A stretch of 64,000 nt of DNA, from the NCBI RefSeq assembly GCF_949628215.1, contig NC_134284.1, positions 620,001 through 684,000 on the forward strand. The letters are read 5' to 3'. Position numbers and translations under genes: made by a program. Below are positions 1 to 13,700 of the stretch, piece by piece (positions within the stretch are counted from its first letter, which is position 1; each line of letters starts with the position of its first letter). The notes beneath the pieces are model-generated. The model did no database searches. It had not been told where the DNA came from and saw only the letters and a program-made list of their open reading frames with translations. The stretch comes from Phalacrocorax aristotelis. Lineage: Eukaryota; Chordata; Aves; Suliformes; Phalacrocoracidae.

Positions 1-3000
1 GGGCTGGCTGGGGGCTCTTTCCACTGGTCCACTCCAGAGGCTTCTGGCGCTTACCAAGCCAACTCCCCGAGGCAGCCTCTCCACATTCCAGTCCTCTGCC
101 AACATCAGGGCTCCATAGAAGTTATTGCAAGAGAGCATCCCCCACCTCTAGTGCCCAGCCCAGCTCTCCCTCGTCTTCAGTCCTTTCATAGCAAGGAGAC
201 TCAACTGGCTTTCTTGGTTAACACCTGGGAGCAGAACGGGGGTCTCTGAAGTGTTTCTTTTTCAAGATCAGATCCCTCTGCTAGTGAGTTTGAGGCCAAA
301 ACAGTCGGACTCCAAACTCATGGAGTAGTGGATCAGCTCCCAGAATGCCTGGACCTCAGCTCCTGCAGTGTGGCAACAAGGTGGTAGGTTGCTTAATCAT
401 CTTGTGGTACAGAGAGGCGGCAAAGCCCTAGTCTTGGATTTCCGTGAGCCTATTTGTCTTTACCAGGAGTCCAGCATGTGCTGCCATGCCCTTCCTGGTA
501 CCTGCTGGACTGAAAAGCAGGGAAGACAGAAACGCTAGTGAGCTCCCAGTCAACCCAACTTCCCATGGGCATCGCTTTCCCAGGATTTGGAAAACCCTGG
601 GCAAACAGCACAGGCCACTTTCAACAGTCTCCATTTCATCTGCGTTAACACATGTCATTGCTTTCTCCTCAGCTTAGCAGTGATGGCCATCCGCTCCGAG
701 CTCCATTCTCACAAACAGCGCTGGCAGAACTGGTAATGCTCTTGCTCTTCCTACAGGACATTGATAACACACCTCCATCTTCCATCATCCAACATCCACA
801 CAGTATCATTGGCCTGCTAACAGCTATCTCCCCAGCTCCAGAGACATGGACATCTCAGCCCTGAGCCTCAGAGCACACAGAGTTCCCCTCCATATCCCCT
901 CCTCTACATTCTGGGTTCACTTGTTTTCCTTTTTACTCCAAGAAGCAGGTTCAGGCCATTTTCAGCTATGCGTTCTCCAAGAATAAACACCAAAATCAAA
1001 AGGCAGTGTTTGGGAATGTTACCCCAGAATATTCAAGCAAACGCTTGCCATCATTGCAGTTACTGAGAAAACACATCACTGTGGAAAGCTTTTCCAGTCA
1101 GTATCTCTGGGACTTTTAGTGTTGTTTTAGGGCGACACTGTCAATGGGGACTTGCCCCACTTCTCATTTGCAACCGAAGTCCACATAAGGAAGGCAGGAA
1201 AAGTGGCCGCTTACAGCAGGGTGGGAGGGAGCTGTCCCATTTCAAAGGTCCCAAGGGTGTCCACAGGCAGGAAGGGCTGCTCTGTGACGCTGGGGCTTGA
1301 GGCAAGCCTGCGACAAGGAAACAGCGAGGCCGATGGGATGTGAAAGCTGCGAGTGTGTCAAAGGCAGGACGGAAGTGTTGTAGGGGGCAAGCCTATTTTT
1401 AGCCACCTCTTGCAGAACTTTGCTAGCGCTTGCTGGAGTCAACGGCCGCTTCCCCTTTCCTTGATGTAAGCAGAGCTGACTGGGTTCAGATCTGTTTTTA
1501 TTTAGCCACTCATATGCTAGTATTGACTAAAAGGTCCCTCAGCCCCTTGGACTCAAAAACACCCGTGGTCAGAGTGTCCAAGGTAAGGAGAACAGAAAGT
1601 GTCTTGCACTTCCCTGTCTCCATTTCAGGGCTGTGAGAGGTAGAAATGAAGCTGAGGCTGCAGAGTGTGACTCTTAGTCACATCAACGGGGGATTTTGCA
1701 ATGCAGCGGGTGCAGGGCACAGAGCAGGCAGTGTGCAAGCAAAACTGAAAGGCTTTGCAAGGGCATTTGGCTGGGGCTCTCCAGCTGCAAGGTCAGAGTA
1801 TCGCCGTGCAACCCCCACTTGACTGCTCCACTTCAAGCTGCTTGGCTGCTCAAGGTGTGTGGGAGGTGGAAGGGTTTAGAATACCTCAGATTAGCATGGG
1901 GCATTGTGGAGAGCAATAAGCTGCCATGAATGTCCTCTGCCTGGTTCCTTGTAACATTTGGCAGTATTAAATAACTCCTACGCCTGCTGTAGGGAAATGC
2001 ACGGGAGAGGCCATTCCTAAGCCAGACTAGAGAGAAGATTAGGCAGCAAGGCAGAGGAGCAGCCATGGGGAAGGAGCGTGAGCTGAGATGTGACTTTTCT
2101 GTACTGGCTGTAACCACCAAGACAAGTGCCAGACTGGTTCCAGTTGCTGGGAGGTTGGAACAGTTTGACTTGCAGTATTCAGTTCAGGGAGAGGTTGGGA
2201 AGCACAGTGTCCACGCCTAGGTAGCCAGAGCTTGCTGCTAGTCTTAGTAGACTTCATCCCCCGGCTTGCTGTCAGAGAGGAATGAGCTTGCTTTAGGGAT
2301 GGGAGAAAAGCATATTCAGAGCCAAAATAGCTGCAGTTTTGGGGCATTTCCAGAGCAAACTCTTCCCAAGCCTAGCAGCTGTGAGGAGTAGCAATAGGAT
2401 GAGCAGATTAAAATCCTGGTCATTCTGTGGCTATAGAGCTTGATGTGACTAGGAAGGCAACACAAAGCCCTGTTCCATACTCAAGCCTCCCTGCTATAAC
2501 TCTTTCAAAACTACACATTTAATACTACTCCCAGAAGCCTAGCACTCTCCAGAGCCCCTCAAATATCTCTGCAAGGTTCTGCCTTATATCTCATATTCCA
2601 TGCTGTCCTTCATCCCTATGGCGGATACATTCATTATCTATATAGCCCATTCCCAAGCTGGATTCATCAAAGCAGGATATGCAATTCTTGAATGAGAGGT
2701 ATGGATGGAGAAGTGTTTTGTACTACAGTACTTCTATTTAGAAATGAGAAATCCTTTACAAGGAGGTAGCAAGACGAGCAGGCTATAGCCAGTGCCATTG
2801 CCGTCCAAGGGAATGTGCTCAAAAGTCACTTTGGCCTCTAAATGGCAGCCCTATTGCTCACACACCAAAATGCTGAAAAACACAGAAAATCTTTCCTTTC
2901 AAAAATGGGGCATAAAGACAGGCCTTACACTTCAGTAGTTCAGACCAAAACCTACAGTAGTCAAGACTGCATTAAAAACAAACTGGATTTGTTTTTTTCT

Positions 3001-6000
3001 CTCTTCTTGCTCAAAATGAGGACTATGGATTTGCCCACCTCTGGACTCCGCACTTGCCTGTAATGGACCAGGAATTGTTACCTGGTAATTGACCCTGACA
3101 TTTCTGAAGTTGCACAGAAATCGAAGCAGAGATGTGGTAGCTCCTTTAGGCCTCACACTTGCACACACCTGGAGTGTGCTTTGCCTTATGTGCCAGCAGC
3201 TCTCCAGGGGTGAGAGGCAGTGCCTCCTCAGTGCTCAGAAGGGTCAAAGGCTTTGCTGCTACACTTGACCTTTAGGGGTATAGGGCTGTGAACTTCGGCA
3301 GAACCTAAACCCCACTTTGCCAAAGATACTTGTACGGTAAATTGCTTTATTGTTTCAATTAAAAAATGCAGCCAAGCATTTAATGGCTCCCATCTACAGC
3401 CACTCCATGTGATTAATTTTCCACTTTAAGGTTTGAATGCTTCTTTTCTTTTTTAAGCATGGGGACAAAAAGGGAGAGTTAATGTCCCTCATGTTGATAG
3501 ATGTATCTTCATGCTGTCCCTATTTTAAATAAGATAAACCAGCCTTTCGAGAGAGAAGGGTCATAAATATTTCCTGTGTGAATGGAGAGGCTGGCAGTGG
3601 GAATTATGGGAATCTATCAAAGCTGGCTGTTAGTAGAAAGTGTTAATAGACTTTCTAATTAAAAGTTACTTAGTTGACCCCATTTCTAAATTTCCTGAGA
3701 ACTGATAGTCGTTACTTCTTCCACCCTCGCAACATCCTGACAGCTATGTGCTGTAGCCTAAGAGGTGGCTGAGGCTGTCAACCAGACTTTAAAGCGGTTT
3801 GGTACCTAGAGATGGGAACTGGGGTTTACATGTCCAACATGCACTGAAATCAAAAGACAGCAGGAGCAATGCCCTTTTGAAATCCTATTAGGCACTCTGC
3901 TGGCATCCTTAAGTGCCTCAAAACCTGTAATACGCCTCCCTAGACAACTTGCGGGAAGCGTGTGTCACAACCCTGCATGAACAAAGTGTGCAAACAAAGC
4001 AGATGATAACATCCACAGAGGATAGAAATGTGACATTTTTTAATTTATAGTTTGGGGAGGTGGTAATAAGATAGGAAGACTGTCCTCTCAGTGTGTAATT
4101 CTGTCATGCCCGTGCCCAGTATGGGTGACAAGCCTTGAAGTGGAGCAGGGCCAAGTCAGTTGCGCTCCACAGCCAGCAAAGCTTTGGGGCTCAGGAATGT
4201 ACTTCTCACATTATGGGCAGTTGTCAGATCATGGTCTTGTCAGAGGCGGGATATAGTCTTCTTGGTACCAGGAGGACCAGAAAGGAGAATAAATATATTA
4301 AAAAAAAAAAACGGGAAACAACTTTTAAAATAGTTTTTTAGTTTGGGGTTCTTTTTCCGCTCTAATAAAGCAGAAGAAAATTTGCAAGAAATTTATAGTC
4401 TGATTTGAATCCTACTAATGCTTATGGAAATCCCTTTAGTGAATACTGGACCAGGTCCAAGAAAAGCAGTTTATTAGTCCCTTAACTTCTATTCATCCAT
4501 AACTGTGCTCTTCTGCATGCAGTCTTAGATCTTGCCAGTAGATTTAATGTGACCCTCATCAGCAATGGACCCGGATAAGACACTGGGATCAGCTGCATCT
4601 GAACTCTGAGCCAGTCTTCCCAGAACAGTGGTGGTAAAAGAGAATGCCTTGACTACATGGCAGGTAGCTGTAGTGTTGGCCAGAGCATCCCGGTAGGACC
4701 TCCTATGGTAAGACCCAACTGAGAGGTATGTGACTTCTCTCTGTCTTGCACTGAACTGCTCTCCCAGCTGGGTGATTTTAGCACACCAAAACCAGAACAG
4801 CTCAATAAAATGGTTTCTGCGTGAACAGCTCAATGAAAATATCTGTTTAGTTGTGGTCAAAAATGCAAATTAAACCCCCTTTGGGATAGACAGAAAATGG
4901 ATCAGAAAATGGCCTTTTGTTGCCAGGACCAGTGCAAAACCAGGCACCTGGAAGCAGCCTCTCCCCCAACCTGGGAGACTGGAGATGAGAGGAAGCAGGT
5001 TCCAGTCCTTGCTCTGCCAGAGTTTCTGGGTGCTCTTTTCAATGTGCCATTGCTAAATCTGTGCATCTCCCACAAAAGAGGTCAATGAGAAAACCCAGCC
5101 CTTGTTTCAGTGTCCTAGGGACAGGGGAATGCTTTTGGGGAGGTTTGCACTTGCATCACTACATCTGTGCTGTTCTCAGTAAATGTGTTTGAGTTTGCAA
5201 AGCCAAGAGGTTTAAGCCAGGAGTACCTGTGCCACTGGTAAGGACATAGTTTCTACATAGACCAGGCTCTTCTCTGCTGTTTGGAGAGCAAGACTGTGTA
5301 TGGAAGAGGTGGTGCCAACACTCAGTGAGTTTGGGCTTGAAACTAAGCCTGAACCCTGAGTTACCCACATATATATCTATCAGCACCTGGGAATTCATAA
5401 TGAAGGTTAAACCTGAAATACGTCCACCCATATTAAAAGGTTGGAAATACGATTTTGGGATAACTCGCTAGCCTTCCTTTCTTTCCCTGTCCTGCCTCTC
5501 CACTCTGCAACTATGACTATCATAGGGCGTGTGGTCTCAGCCTAGACTGAATACATTCTTGGAGACGTGGTTTTGGGTTTTGAGCCACATGGTAGCTCTG
5601 GCTGCTCCTGGTGAGGTGGGCTGAGCCCTGACACATTCCCTCAGCTATTTGTCCTGTGACGTTGGTGTGCTGTACAAGGTGCAGAGTGGGAGCGTGTGGT
5701 GCATGAACACAGAGGTTCCTGCTGAGACACAAGGAAAGGAAGCTTCTGGTGTGCCCCCCAAAAAGGAAACAGGAGCTGCACCTTCCGTCCTCTTGGGCTA
5801 TGAACAAAACCACCTCTCAGGTCCCAGGAAGCTGAAAGCTGCTCCAGATCCACCCTTATGCGAGAAGAAAACACACCCCATGCTTCTGCCTACATGTGGC
5901 TGCAGGTTCCTTGCCGCAGCCTGAGCCAGCCCTTCCTGATGCTGTGTGTTCCTTGGGTGGTGTGACACTCTGCTTCTTGGGAGCGGGGCTGTCCTGGCTG

Positions 6001-9000
6001 GTGCTGGAGTGGGCTTCCTCAGCTTCCCTTTATGCTCAGTGCTGCCCCTGTGAGACAGCCTCTGGCCATCTGGATATTCAGCATGGCTCTCTAAACTGTT
6101 TTATATTTCTAATCATTACACAGTTCTGTTGTAAGCTTTCCAATACCTGCTTCAAGCAGCTCATCTGAGCTATTCCTCCCATGCTAATCTCTGTGATCTG
6201 TGGCATGCATACAGCATCGATGGGAACGGTACCTCCCCTCTGCTACACCGTATTTGCCAGAACTGGCACAACTCAAGATAACCAGATTTGAAACAATCAG
6301 AGCAGGAAGCAGCAATAACTGGCCTGGAGGGAAAGCAGGGAGGTGCCCATAGACCGTTTTTTATAGGGGTGACAAATTTATGTCTGATCTCTTTCCATGC
6401 TCCTTTAGCCTCACATACAAAAGGCAGGATGTAAAGCTTGCAGGATCATTCCTCACCTCCCTGGCTTGAGTGCTTGAGTCGAGATCTGTACCATCTTCTT
6501 TTTAGCTGCAGTGGTCTGTGTGTGGTGATACCTATGCGTGTGCATGACGAAGACCTCCAGAGCTGCCTCTGGTTCAGGCACCGCTGTCATTGCCACTGAT
6601 GCTACTTTGTAAGGATGGACAAGGTGGTGGACATTCACGTTAGTTTTTTCCTCTGGAGCACACAGACCTGAAGGCTGGCCCTGGCACAGCTGATGTTTCC
6701 CATGGCTTGTACCCCACAGCCTGGACACAGTGAACACGGTGGCCATCCGCCCAGTCAGGACCTCCATACTGTGGGGGTCAGGACAGGCCGAGGCAGACCT
6801 GTGAGTGCCCTCGCTGATGAGCTGACGGCTTAGTCACCAGGGCTCTCCACAGAGCCATGTAAACACTACCCACAGTTCCCTGCATCAGCCTTTGCCACCG
6901 GGCTCCGCCAGAGCCCTGTCCTTCTGCTCCCTGTACCAAGGGTCATGAGCTGCGACCAGCAGCGGGGTGCCAAATGCGGGCTGTAGCTTTGTGCCGCCCA
7001 TCTGCTAGAGGTCGTCACACGCCTCCTTAAGCAAACAGGGATCCACGCCAGCTGATAAATCATTTACAAGGAGAAGTCAGAAGCAAAGAACTAGATTAAC
7101 CAGGTCACTGGGTGTCCTGAGGGAATGACGTGTCAGTGGAGCTGAAACAGCAGATCCCACAGTTGCAATCTGTTGCCTTCTTCTGTCCTGACAGCAATTC
7201 ATGGAAATCCCTGGAACTAGACACCAGAGATGGAAAAACCCATTAGCTCATGCCAGTCAGCTCGCTAGTTAAAGCAGTCACTCCCATTGTATGTTTTCTG
7301 GCAAAGTTAAAAATGTCTCAGGAGAGGGGATTTCCACCAGTTCCTTCTCAGGGGGAAACTATCCCACCTATCACGAAGGCTGCCTTGAGCAGCGCTATTT
7401 TTGCAAACCAGAAGTAACTCCAGAATCTGAGAGAGAAAAACAAAAACGATTTCACTGCAGGAACCGGGGCAGTGATGTTTTTCTGCCCAAACAGACACAC
7501 GCCATGTGGGGCACATCTCCAAATGGAAGCTCTGTGTGTACATGTGGTTTTATACATAGCCACCGAGGTGTGCTCATGTGCGTGTATAGACACCCGTGTC
7601 CTCCCTCTCCTTCCCAAAGGTGGGATGACCTTGTGCCTTCAGCACAACCAATGTGTTGTAGTGTGAGCTCATGCCTAGTTTGCACTTTTGTACATCCACT
7701 AACATCAAGCCAAAGCACGTTGCCCTGGGGAGGGAAGACACACATGGAAGATGAGAGGCATCAGCTCATGGTGGTGCTCCAGCATTTGCTTCCCCTGTGA
7801 GCAGGGAGAAGGCACATCTCCTCGCTGGGCCTCAGCTCTCTGTGGCTGTGTCAGGGGAGAATGGCTCTGCCACCAATGCGGGGGCTCTGAGCATGTTAAT
7901 GGCTGAAAGCACTTAAGGGCCTGCATGAATAGGAAAAATGAAGAAATGCAGAGCTGCATCGCTGAGGTTGTCAGCAGAGGCTATGGAGATTCTGGCAGCT
8001 AAACTGTTCAGTACCTGGGAAGCACTTTGGGACAGTGGGGAAATAAATTAGCTGTGTGATGGCATTTAAAGCCTTACCATTTGTTCCAGAGCTAATTCTG
8101 CATTTAGATGAATGGGTGTAGCACACATTGCCGAGCTGGAACCTGTAGAGACAGCGAGGCTTGCTCCCTGTTCCCATTTAGAAAGCTTTCAGCCAGCAAC
8201 ACTGCAGTCTCGGTGGCTTAGGTCTGCGAGCAGAAATCTGTGGCTAGGGTAGGCACAGTGGTAATACCAGCAGCAAACAAGCCCTGTGCTACCCAGGTCT
8301 ATGGTTGCTAGTGCCATGGGGTGTTGGCTATATGCCTCTTACAAGAAGAAGGCGGGGTATTGCCTGGGCGTTTGCCCTGAATTTGTGTCTCCCACAGCTG
8401 GCACAGCTGACTTCCCCATTGGGGACTCCTGAAATTTAAGCACTGTGTTTTGCACTGTTCTAAGGACTTGACTTCCATTTACCAGCCAATGATGCTGAGG
8501 CTGCCCTCACAAGCACCCTGTGCAACCTTGTGTTACTGCAAGACAGCTGACAAAGCCTGCACTGAACATGCCTAGCTTTGGCCTGGGCTTTCTTCTCTGC
8601 AGGGTTTTCACTTTGTTCTGTTTAGCACCAAACACACTGAAGCATGAACGATGACTATAAAAGAATTACATGAACTGTGGAAAAGGACCTAACCAAGGAG
8701 GCACAGGTCAAATTCAGGTCCCTTTAGTTGCTGTCAGGTACTAGACAGTTGACCTACTAAGCGCCTTGCCCCTTGCACTGTGGAAGGATAAGAGCAGGTA
8801 GAGCCCAGTAATGTTTTAACTACAAGATTAACTCTCTGCCAGTTCAAAAACAGAGGGTCTTCTGTTTCTGTGGACAAAAGGTGCTGACTTAAGCTTCTTC
8901 CTCACACCAGCCCACACTCTCTTGCCACTGGTCACAGCACTGGCCACCCTGCTTTCCTCCATGTCTTGAAAACTCCCATTTAACCCTCAGTAAGGAAAGG

Positions 9001-10530
9001 AAACCTCAGCTACAGAGACAACTGCCCAGAAAAGTATTGTCACGACTCACTACAACCCAGGTCTCTGGCACAGTTTGGGTGGCACTTAATCCCTAAAGAA
9101 GGGCCAGAGGAAGAAGTGAACCATCTTCCTTCTAGATGCTCGAGACTATTCCATCTCTCCATTTCCCTACAACTGTAAAGTCCCAGCATGCCCCAAAACC
9201 ACACACCATGGTAGAGAGAGATGTAGGGAGGCCTTTGAACAGTACAGGTGCTTCAAAGCATTTGCTTCCTGCTCCCAAGTTCTTCTGAGACCCTAATCTC
9301 TCACACCTTGAAATTAGCGGGCATTTTGCTGTTGCTCTCAAAAGGTGCATTAACAGTCCCTGAGAGACGGGTCCAAAGCCCACAGAAATCAAGGAGGATC
9401 TTTCTGCAAGCTTCATCGTGGCCATGGAAACAAAGCTTTTCATGCGGCAAGGCAAAAAGCAACACCAGCTTCATTGGAATGACCTGTTACAAAGATTACA
9501 TTCAAAGGAAGAAAATACCAAGTGTTTTATTTAAAAATGAAAGCTAAGGTTCATACAGGGAAAGCTAACCTCCCCTCCAGTAGCGTGAGGCTGGCTGCAG
9601 CAGCATCCTGCAGGTCCTGAGCAGCAGGCAGCCAGACAAGCCTGTCTCAGAAAGTGGAACTGACTAATCTGAGTCCTCCGTGATGAGCTGGGCATGAGTG
9701 AAATCATGCCCCGTGTAAACAGTGTGAAAGCAAACAAAGATGATAAGAAGTGGGGTTTTTTATTGTTGCTATTGTTCTTGATTCTGTGTGGGAGAGGGTA
9801 ACAATATTGGCGAGGATTTTAAATAGCAAAGCAGAAGCAAACCATGGCAACATGTGGCCCTGGATGTTCAGCCGTGATGAGACACTGAAGGCTCAGTTTC
9901 CTGAGCGCTTGTATTGAACCACCTTTGTGAGGCTTGGTTTCCAGTAATTGCTCAGCACTCAAAAACAACCAGCCTCACTGGAGAACTGGGGCCATGATCT
10001 TTATCTACTGATCATGTGCTTTGAGAGCCATTTCCACTGGAGAGGCAAATGTTTTCCTTCCACTGCCTCACGGAGTCACCTTTCCTTCCTCAGTCATTTG
10101 CACTGGGACCATATGTGGCAGAAATGAACCAAGGCCCCAACAGAGAAGGTGGGGAGACCCTGCCCAGCACGCAGAACATTTGCAGATCCTTGCAGTGCGG
10201 TTGGATCAACCAACACCCTGGTACAGGGTGTGTGTTTGTGATGTGGTTGAGGAGCACACGGTCGCTGATTTTCAGCTGCCTACCTCTGTTCTGTGTGTGG
10301 CCTTACTTTAGTTTCACACATCATAACATCATGATATCATAATAATATATCATGCTCTGATGACACCATCACATGGAGTAAGCCACAGCAATCTGATCTC
10401 ATTCTGCAAACGTGGAGATGAGCGTTACTGCTTCACAGGACAAGTGGGTGGCTGGTAGATGGAGCAGGCACTACCTATATTGTCAGCCCTGGATGGGAAC
10501 GTGACCTGCTGGGTTAAATTAGGTGGCTGG
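1..10530. other. Left flank, gene-free non-coding DNA
   Basis: I see no recognisable gene, RNA gene or full mobile element in this stretch. Open frames are short (169 codons at most, 7291-7800 +), lack recognisable domains and have no splice context I could link into a gene. Composition is ordinary mixed intergenic DNA with a few short A or T runs, for example near 4300. In mammals the DNA upstream of ZFP36L1 leads to the 3' end of ACTN1, but no ACTN1-like exon was recognised here. Distal enhancers of ZFP36L1 could lie here; that is inference. Confidence 0.6.
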
Positions 10531-10564
10531 GAGCTTAACACCTCAGCTCTAGATCTGCCTCAGT

Positions 10565-10705
10565 GGCTGTGGGTGAGTCACCAAACCTATCTGCATTCAC
10601 TTCTTCCATCTGTGAAATGGTGACAATAATATTTCCTCACCTGATGGGGGGGAGGGGAGGGAGTGTGTGTGCAAGAATGAATAAATGTTTACAAAGCACC
10701 TTGCG
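10565..10705 (+). repeat. MIR-like SINE remnant
   Basis: The segment follows the order of the MIR core and tail from memory of its consensus. First comes a 'gggtgagtcac'-type motif (10571), then a pyrimidine-rich stretch ending in 'catctgtgaaatgg' (10608-10620), then 'gacaataat' (10622-10630), and finally a tail like 'tttacaaagcaccttg' (10688-10703). Divergence is high, as expected for an ancient amniote SINE. A G-rich insertion interrupts it at 10645-10665. Family assignment is by eye. Confidence 0.6.
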
Positions 10706-13700
10706 AGCTGTGCACAGGCCAGCTCTGGCTGTGCTTAGGAGGAACCCGCGTTGTTCCCTCCGCTCCGAGTTGCACCATACTGTGAGCACACCATGAGGTG
10801 TAAACACTCCCCTCAGAGTCAATAGTTTCAAATGAGAGCAAATGAAATAATTCCTCAGGAAAGAAACAGAGGGTGAAGACTTAATGTGTTACCAGTAATT
10901 TCAATAAATTCCATTCAAGAAGAAGCAAAGTAACTTTTTAAAAGAAAAGCAAGAATAAAGTAGAAAAACAAATGAGCTGTGACCAATTTTTTTTTTAATG
11001 GTACCATGATCTTAGGTTTCACTTCCCAAATGGGAAACAGAACAGAGAAGTGAATCCCCTTGAAATAAAAGTGAAGTTAATAACGGGACGCCTTTAGCTG
11101 CTTGCCACATCCTGTGTATGCTGATCACTCTCTTTATAGCAGGCAGGAGCCCTTCTAGACTCTTCTCTATCTTGTTAACTCTTTGCTGAGCCAAACTGTG
11201 TTGTATAAACAGTCAGGAAAAAGCCTTCCTGCATCTCCACTCCAGTACCACCGTGTCCCATACACGGTCCTGTGCTGGCACTCGCTGCCCTTCCCACGTG
11301 CGCGGGCACTTGTGTGCACATTGCTACTCCTCTGCCCTCCCGCCAGCACAGACCCACGCTCCTCACGGCTTGCATAAGTGAACACTCATGCAGCCCTACC
11401 CGTCCTTTGCGTAATCGGCACCCCATCCCACCACACGCCATTGCTTCTGCAGTCTAGGATACTCACACACAGCGCATGATGGCCACTCAGTGTCTTGTTC
11501 ACATGTTCACTACCACTTGTTCTCATGCACGTACACATTTCCTTAAGCCAGCACAAACACACACAAACATGCACGCTCTTCCTAGTCTCGTACATGCACT
11601 CACCAGTACACACATGCACAGAAACACCTATTTTTTGCTTTTTCTGTTCCTAAAGAGAGATGGAAAAGCATGCACTTCACAAATGCCAACTGGCCATAAC
11701 CGTATACAGCTCAGCTATGAGGTAGAGGTATCCCCCTCCAATGTATCATCATTGCAACAGCCTTTCTTCCTGGGACGAGCTTTGTGGCTGAGGGTTCAAC
11801 TGCTTCAGGAAATGTGGTTTAGATTGTCATATTCATTCAGCAGCACAGCTATTTTTATTGGCCTGATTTAACCTGGACACTCAGCTTTTGGTGCATTGCT
11901 GGCTTTTGCTGCTGCTGATTTTCATTCTGTTTATACTGTTGGAGGTGACTGTGGGACCCTCCCTTTGGCAGCAGGCTTGCTCTTCTGAACAGTTTCACCA
12001 AAAGAGCCTTTGCCACCCACCACCCCCACACCTGCTCCTCAATGGGTCTTCACCATTTCTGTGGCACTTAGAAATTCTGGTTTGCATTTTGGAACAGCTG
12101 CATTTGAAACAGATGCTGTCATATCCACCACAGCTTCAATCAGTGGCGTTTTGATCTGTCAACAATATTAGAGGTGACAGACTGGTCATCTTTGAGCTGT
12201 GCATCTTAAACACATCTGAACTTGGGAGGAGCTGCACAACTCCACCCAGCATCCTAGCACTGCACTGGTGGGTCAACAAACTGCAAACTTCAGTAACAAT
12301 TAGTGGGTACATTTTCTCAGCTGGATGTACACAGACTGAAAGGCAGTGAATTTTGGAGTCAGATGACTTTTTTTTTTGTTAATATAATGCTCACTCTGTA
12401 GGCCTGTAGGCCTGGAGATAGCAATTGTTCATCCACAGATAAACTACGGCAAGAAACAAAGCAGCGTACGTTGTGCATGTGCTGTTATTGCAGGGCAGTG
12501 CAAAGCCTCAGTTGGAAGGACACTGATGGAGAAATGTATTTCCAGGTAATTTCTGTCCTTTCTGCGGGGCTGGCAGGGGGAATGGTCATGGCAGACACGA
12601 AGACACCAATTACTGCAGAAATTAAATTGTGTGGATACTTGTCCACTAAGAAGTGCCTGTACTATTGGCTGAACTCTCATTTCACACCAGATGTCAGGTA
12701 GCCATTGAAAGGGAGATTTTCCTGCTGCTAGGAGTTACTATTATTATTATTATTATTATCATCATCATCATCATCATCATCATTATTTATTATCTAGCTG
12801 GACTGGCCACATGCAGGAGAGCTTAAAGAGAAAAACTGATCTGCTTTTCTCCCTGACCCCCCTGAAGGTGATCCCAAACTTCTGATTAAGCTCTAGGTAC
12901 TTGCCAAGTAATACCTCCCCTGCAGAGCTGTGGGCTGGGATCTTGGCATTTCCCAAGTGGCACTAAGAGGGCAACATCCTCCTTTCCAGGAAAACTAATC
13001 CCAAATGTTTGAGAGTCGGGTTCCAAAATTTTGTCAGTCACCTAAAGAACATAATTTTTAAAATTAAAACCAATAATGTTGAATTCTGTATCGTTGCCTT
13101 TTGACTCTTTAGTCTTTGGCTCATGCTGCAGAGTTTTAATATTTTTCTCTGCACTAGGTAGCAGGAAAAGTGTGCTTTTCTTAATTGAAAAATGAGATTC
13201 TCTTATAACCACACAGTCTATGGAGCAGAGTCTTAAAAAAAAAAGAAGTAGGAACCAGTAGGAGCAGTAGCCTTCCTCTTCTCAAAACTCCAGTAGCCAG
13301 CAATCAATGTCTCATGTAGCACCTCTTATACCCTTACAGAAAGCTAAGGATTTGTAAGGAGGAAGTGCCCTGCTGTTGATCTCCAAGACTGCCTGGGCTT
13401 GGCAACATCGAGCAAACTGTGCCATGGAGCAGGGCAGCCCAGCATCCCATCAGTTCTCATTGCCTGTACTGTAAGGCAGCCCAGACACCAGGCCCAACGT
13501 CTCTGCTTCCCTGAGGAGCATGATTAGCTCTTCTCTGATGCCAATTAGTCCAGGCTTTGCTTTTGTTTCTCAGCCAAAAGCCTACCTCTCAATGGACCTA
13601 GGACCCCAGAGCAGCACTGGCCGTTGAGGGCAAGAAACCCTGCTTGATATATGTGACAGGCATCATTCAGCAAATGATTTCCCCTCCCTGGTCCCTCCAC

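Noticed and set aside
7291-7800. 169-codon + frame
   Set aside because: No domain, no splice or promoter context, and two shifted frames on the minus strand are equally open. Most simply a chance frame in TG/CA-rich DNA.
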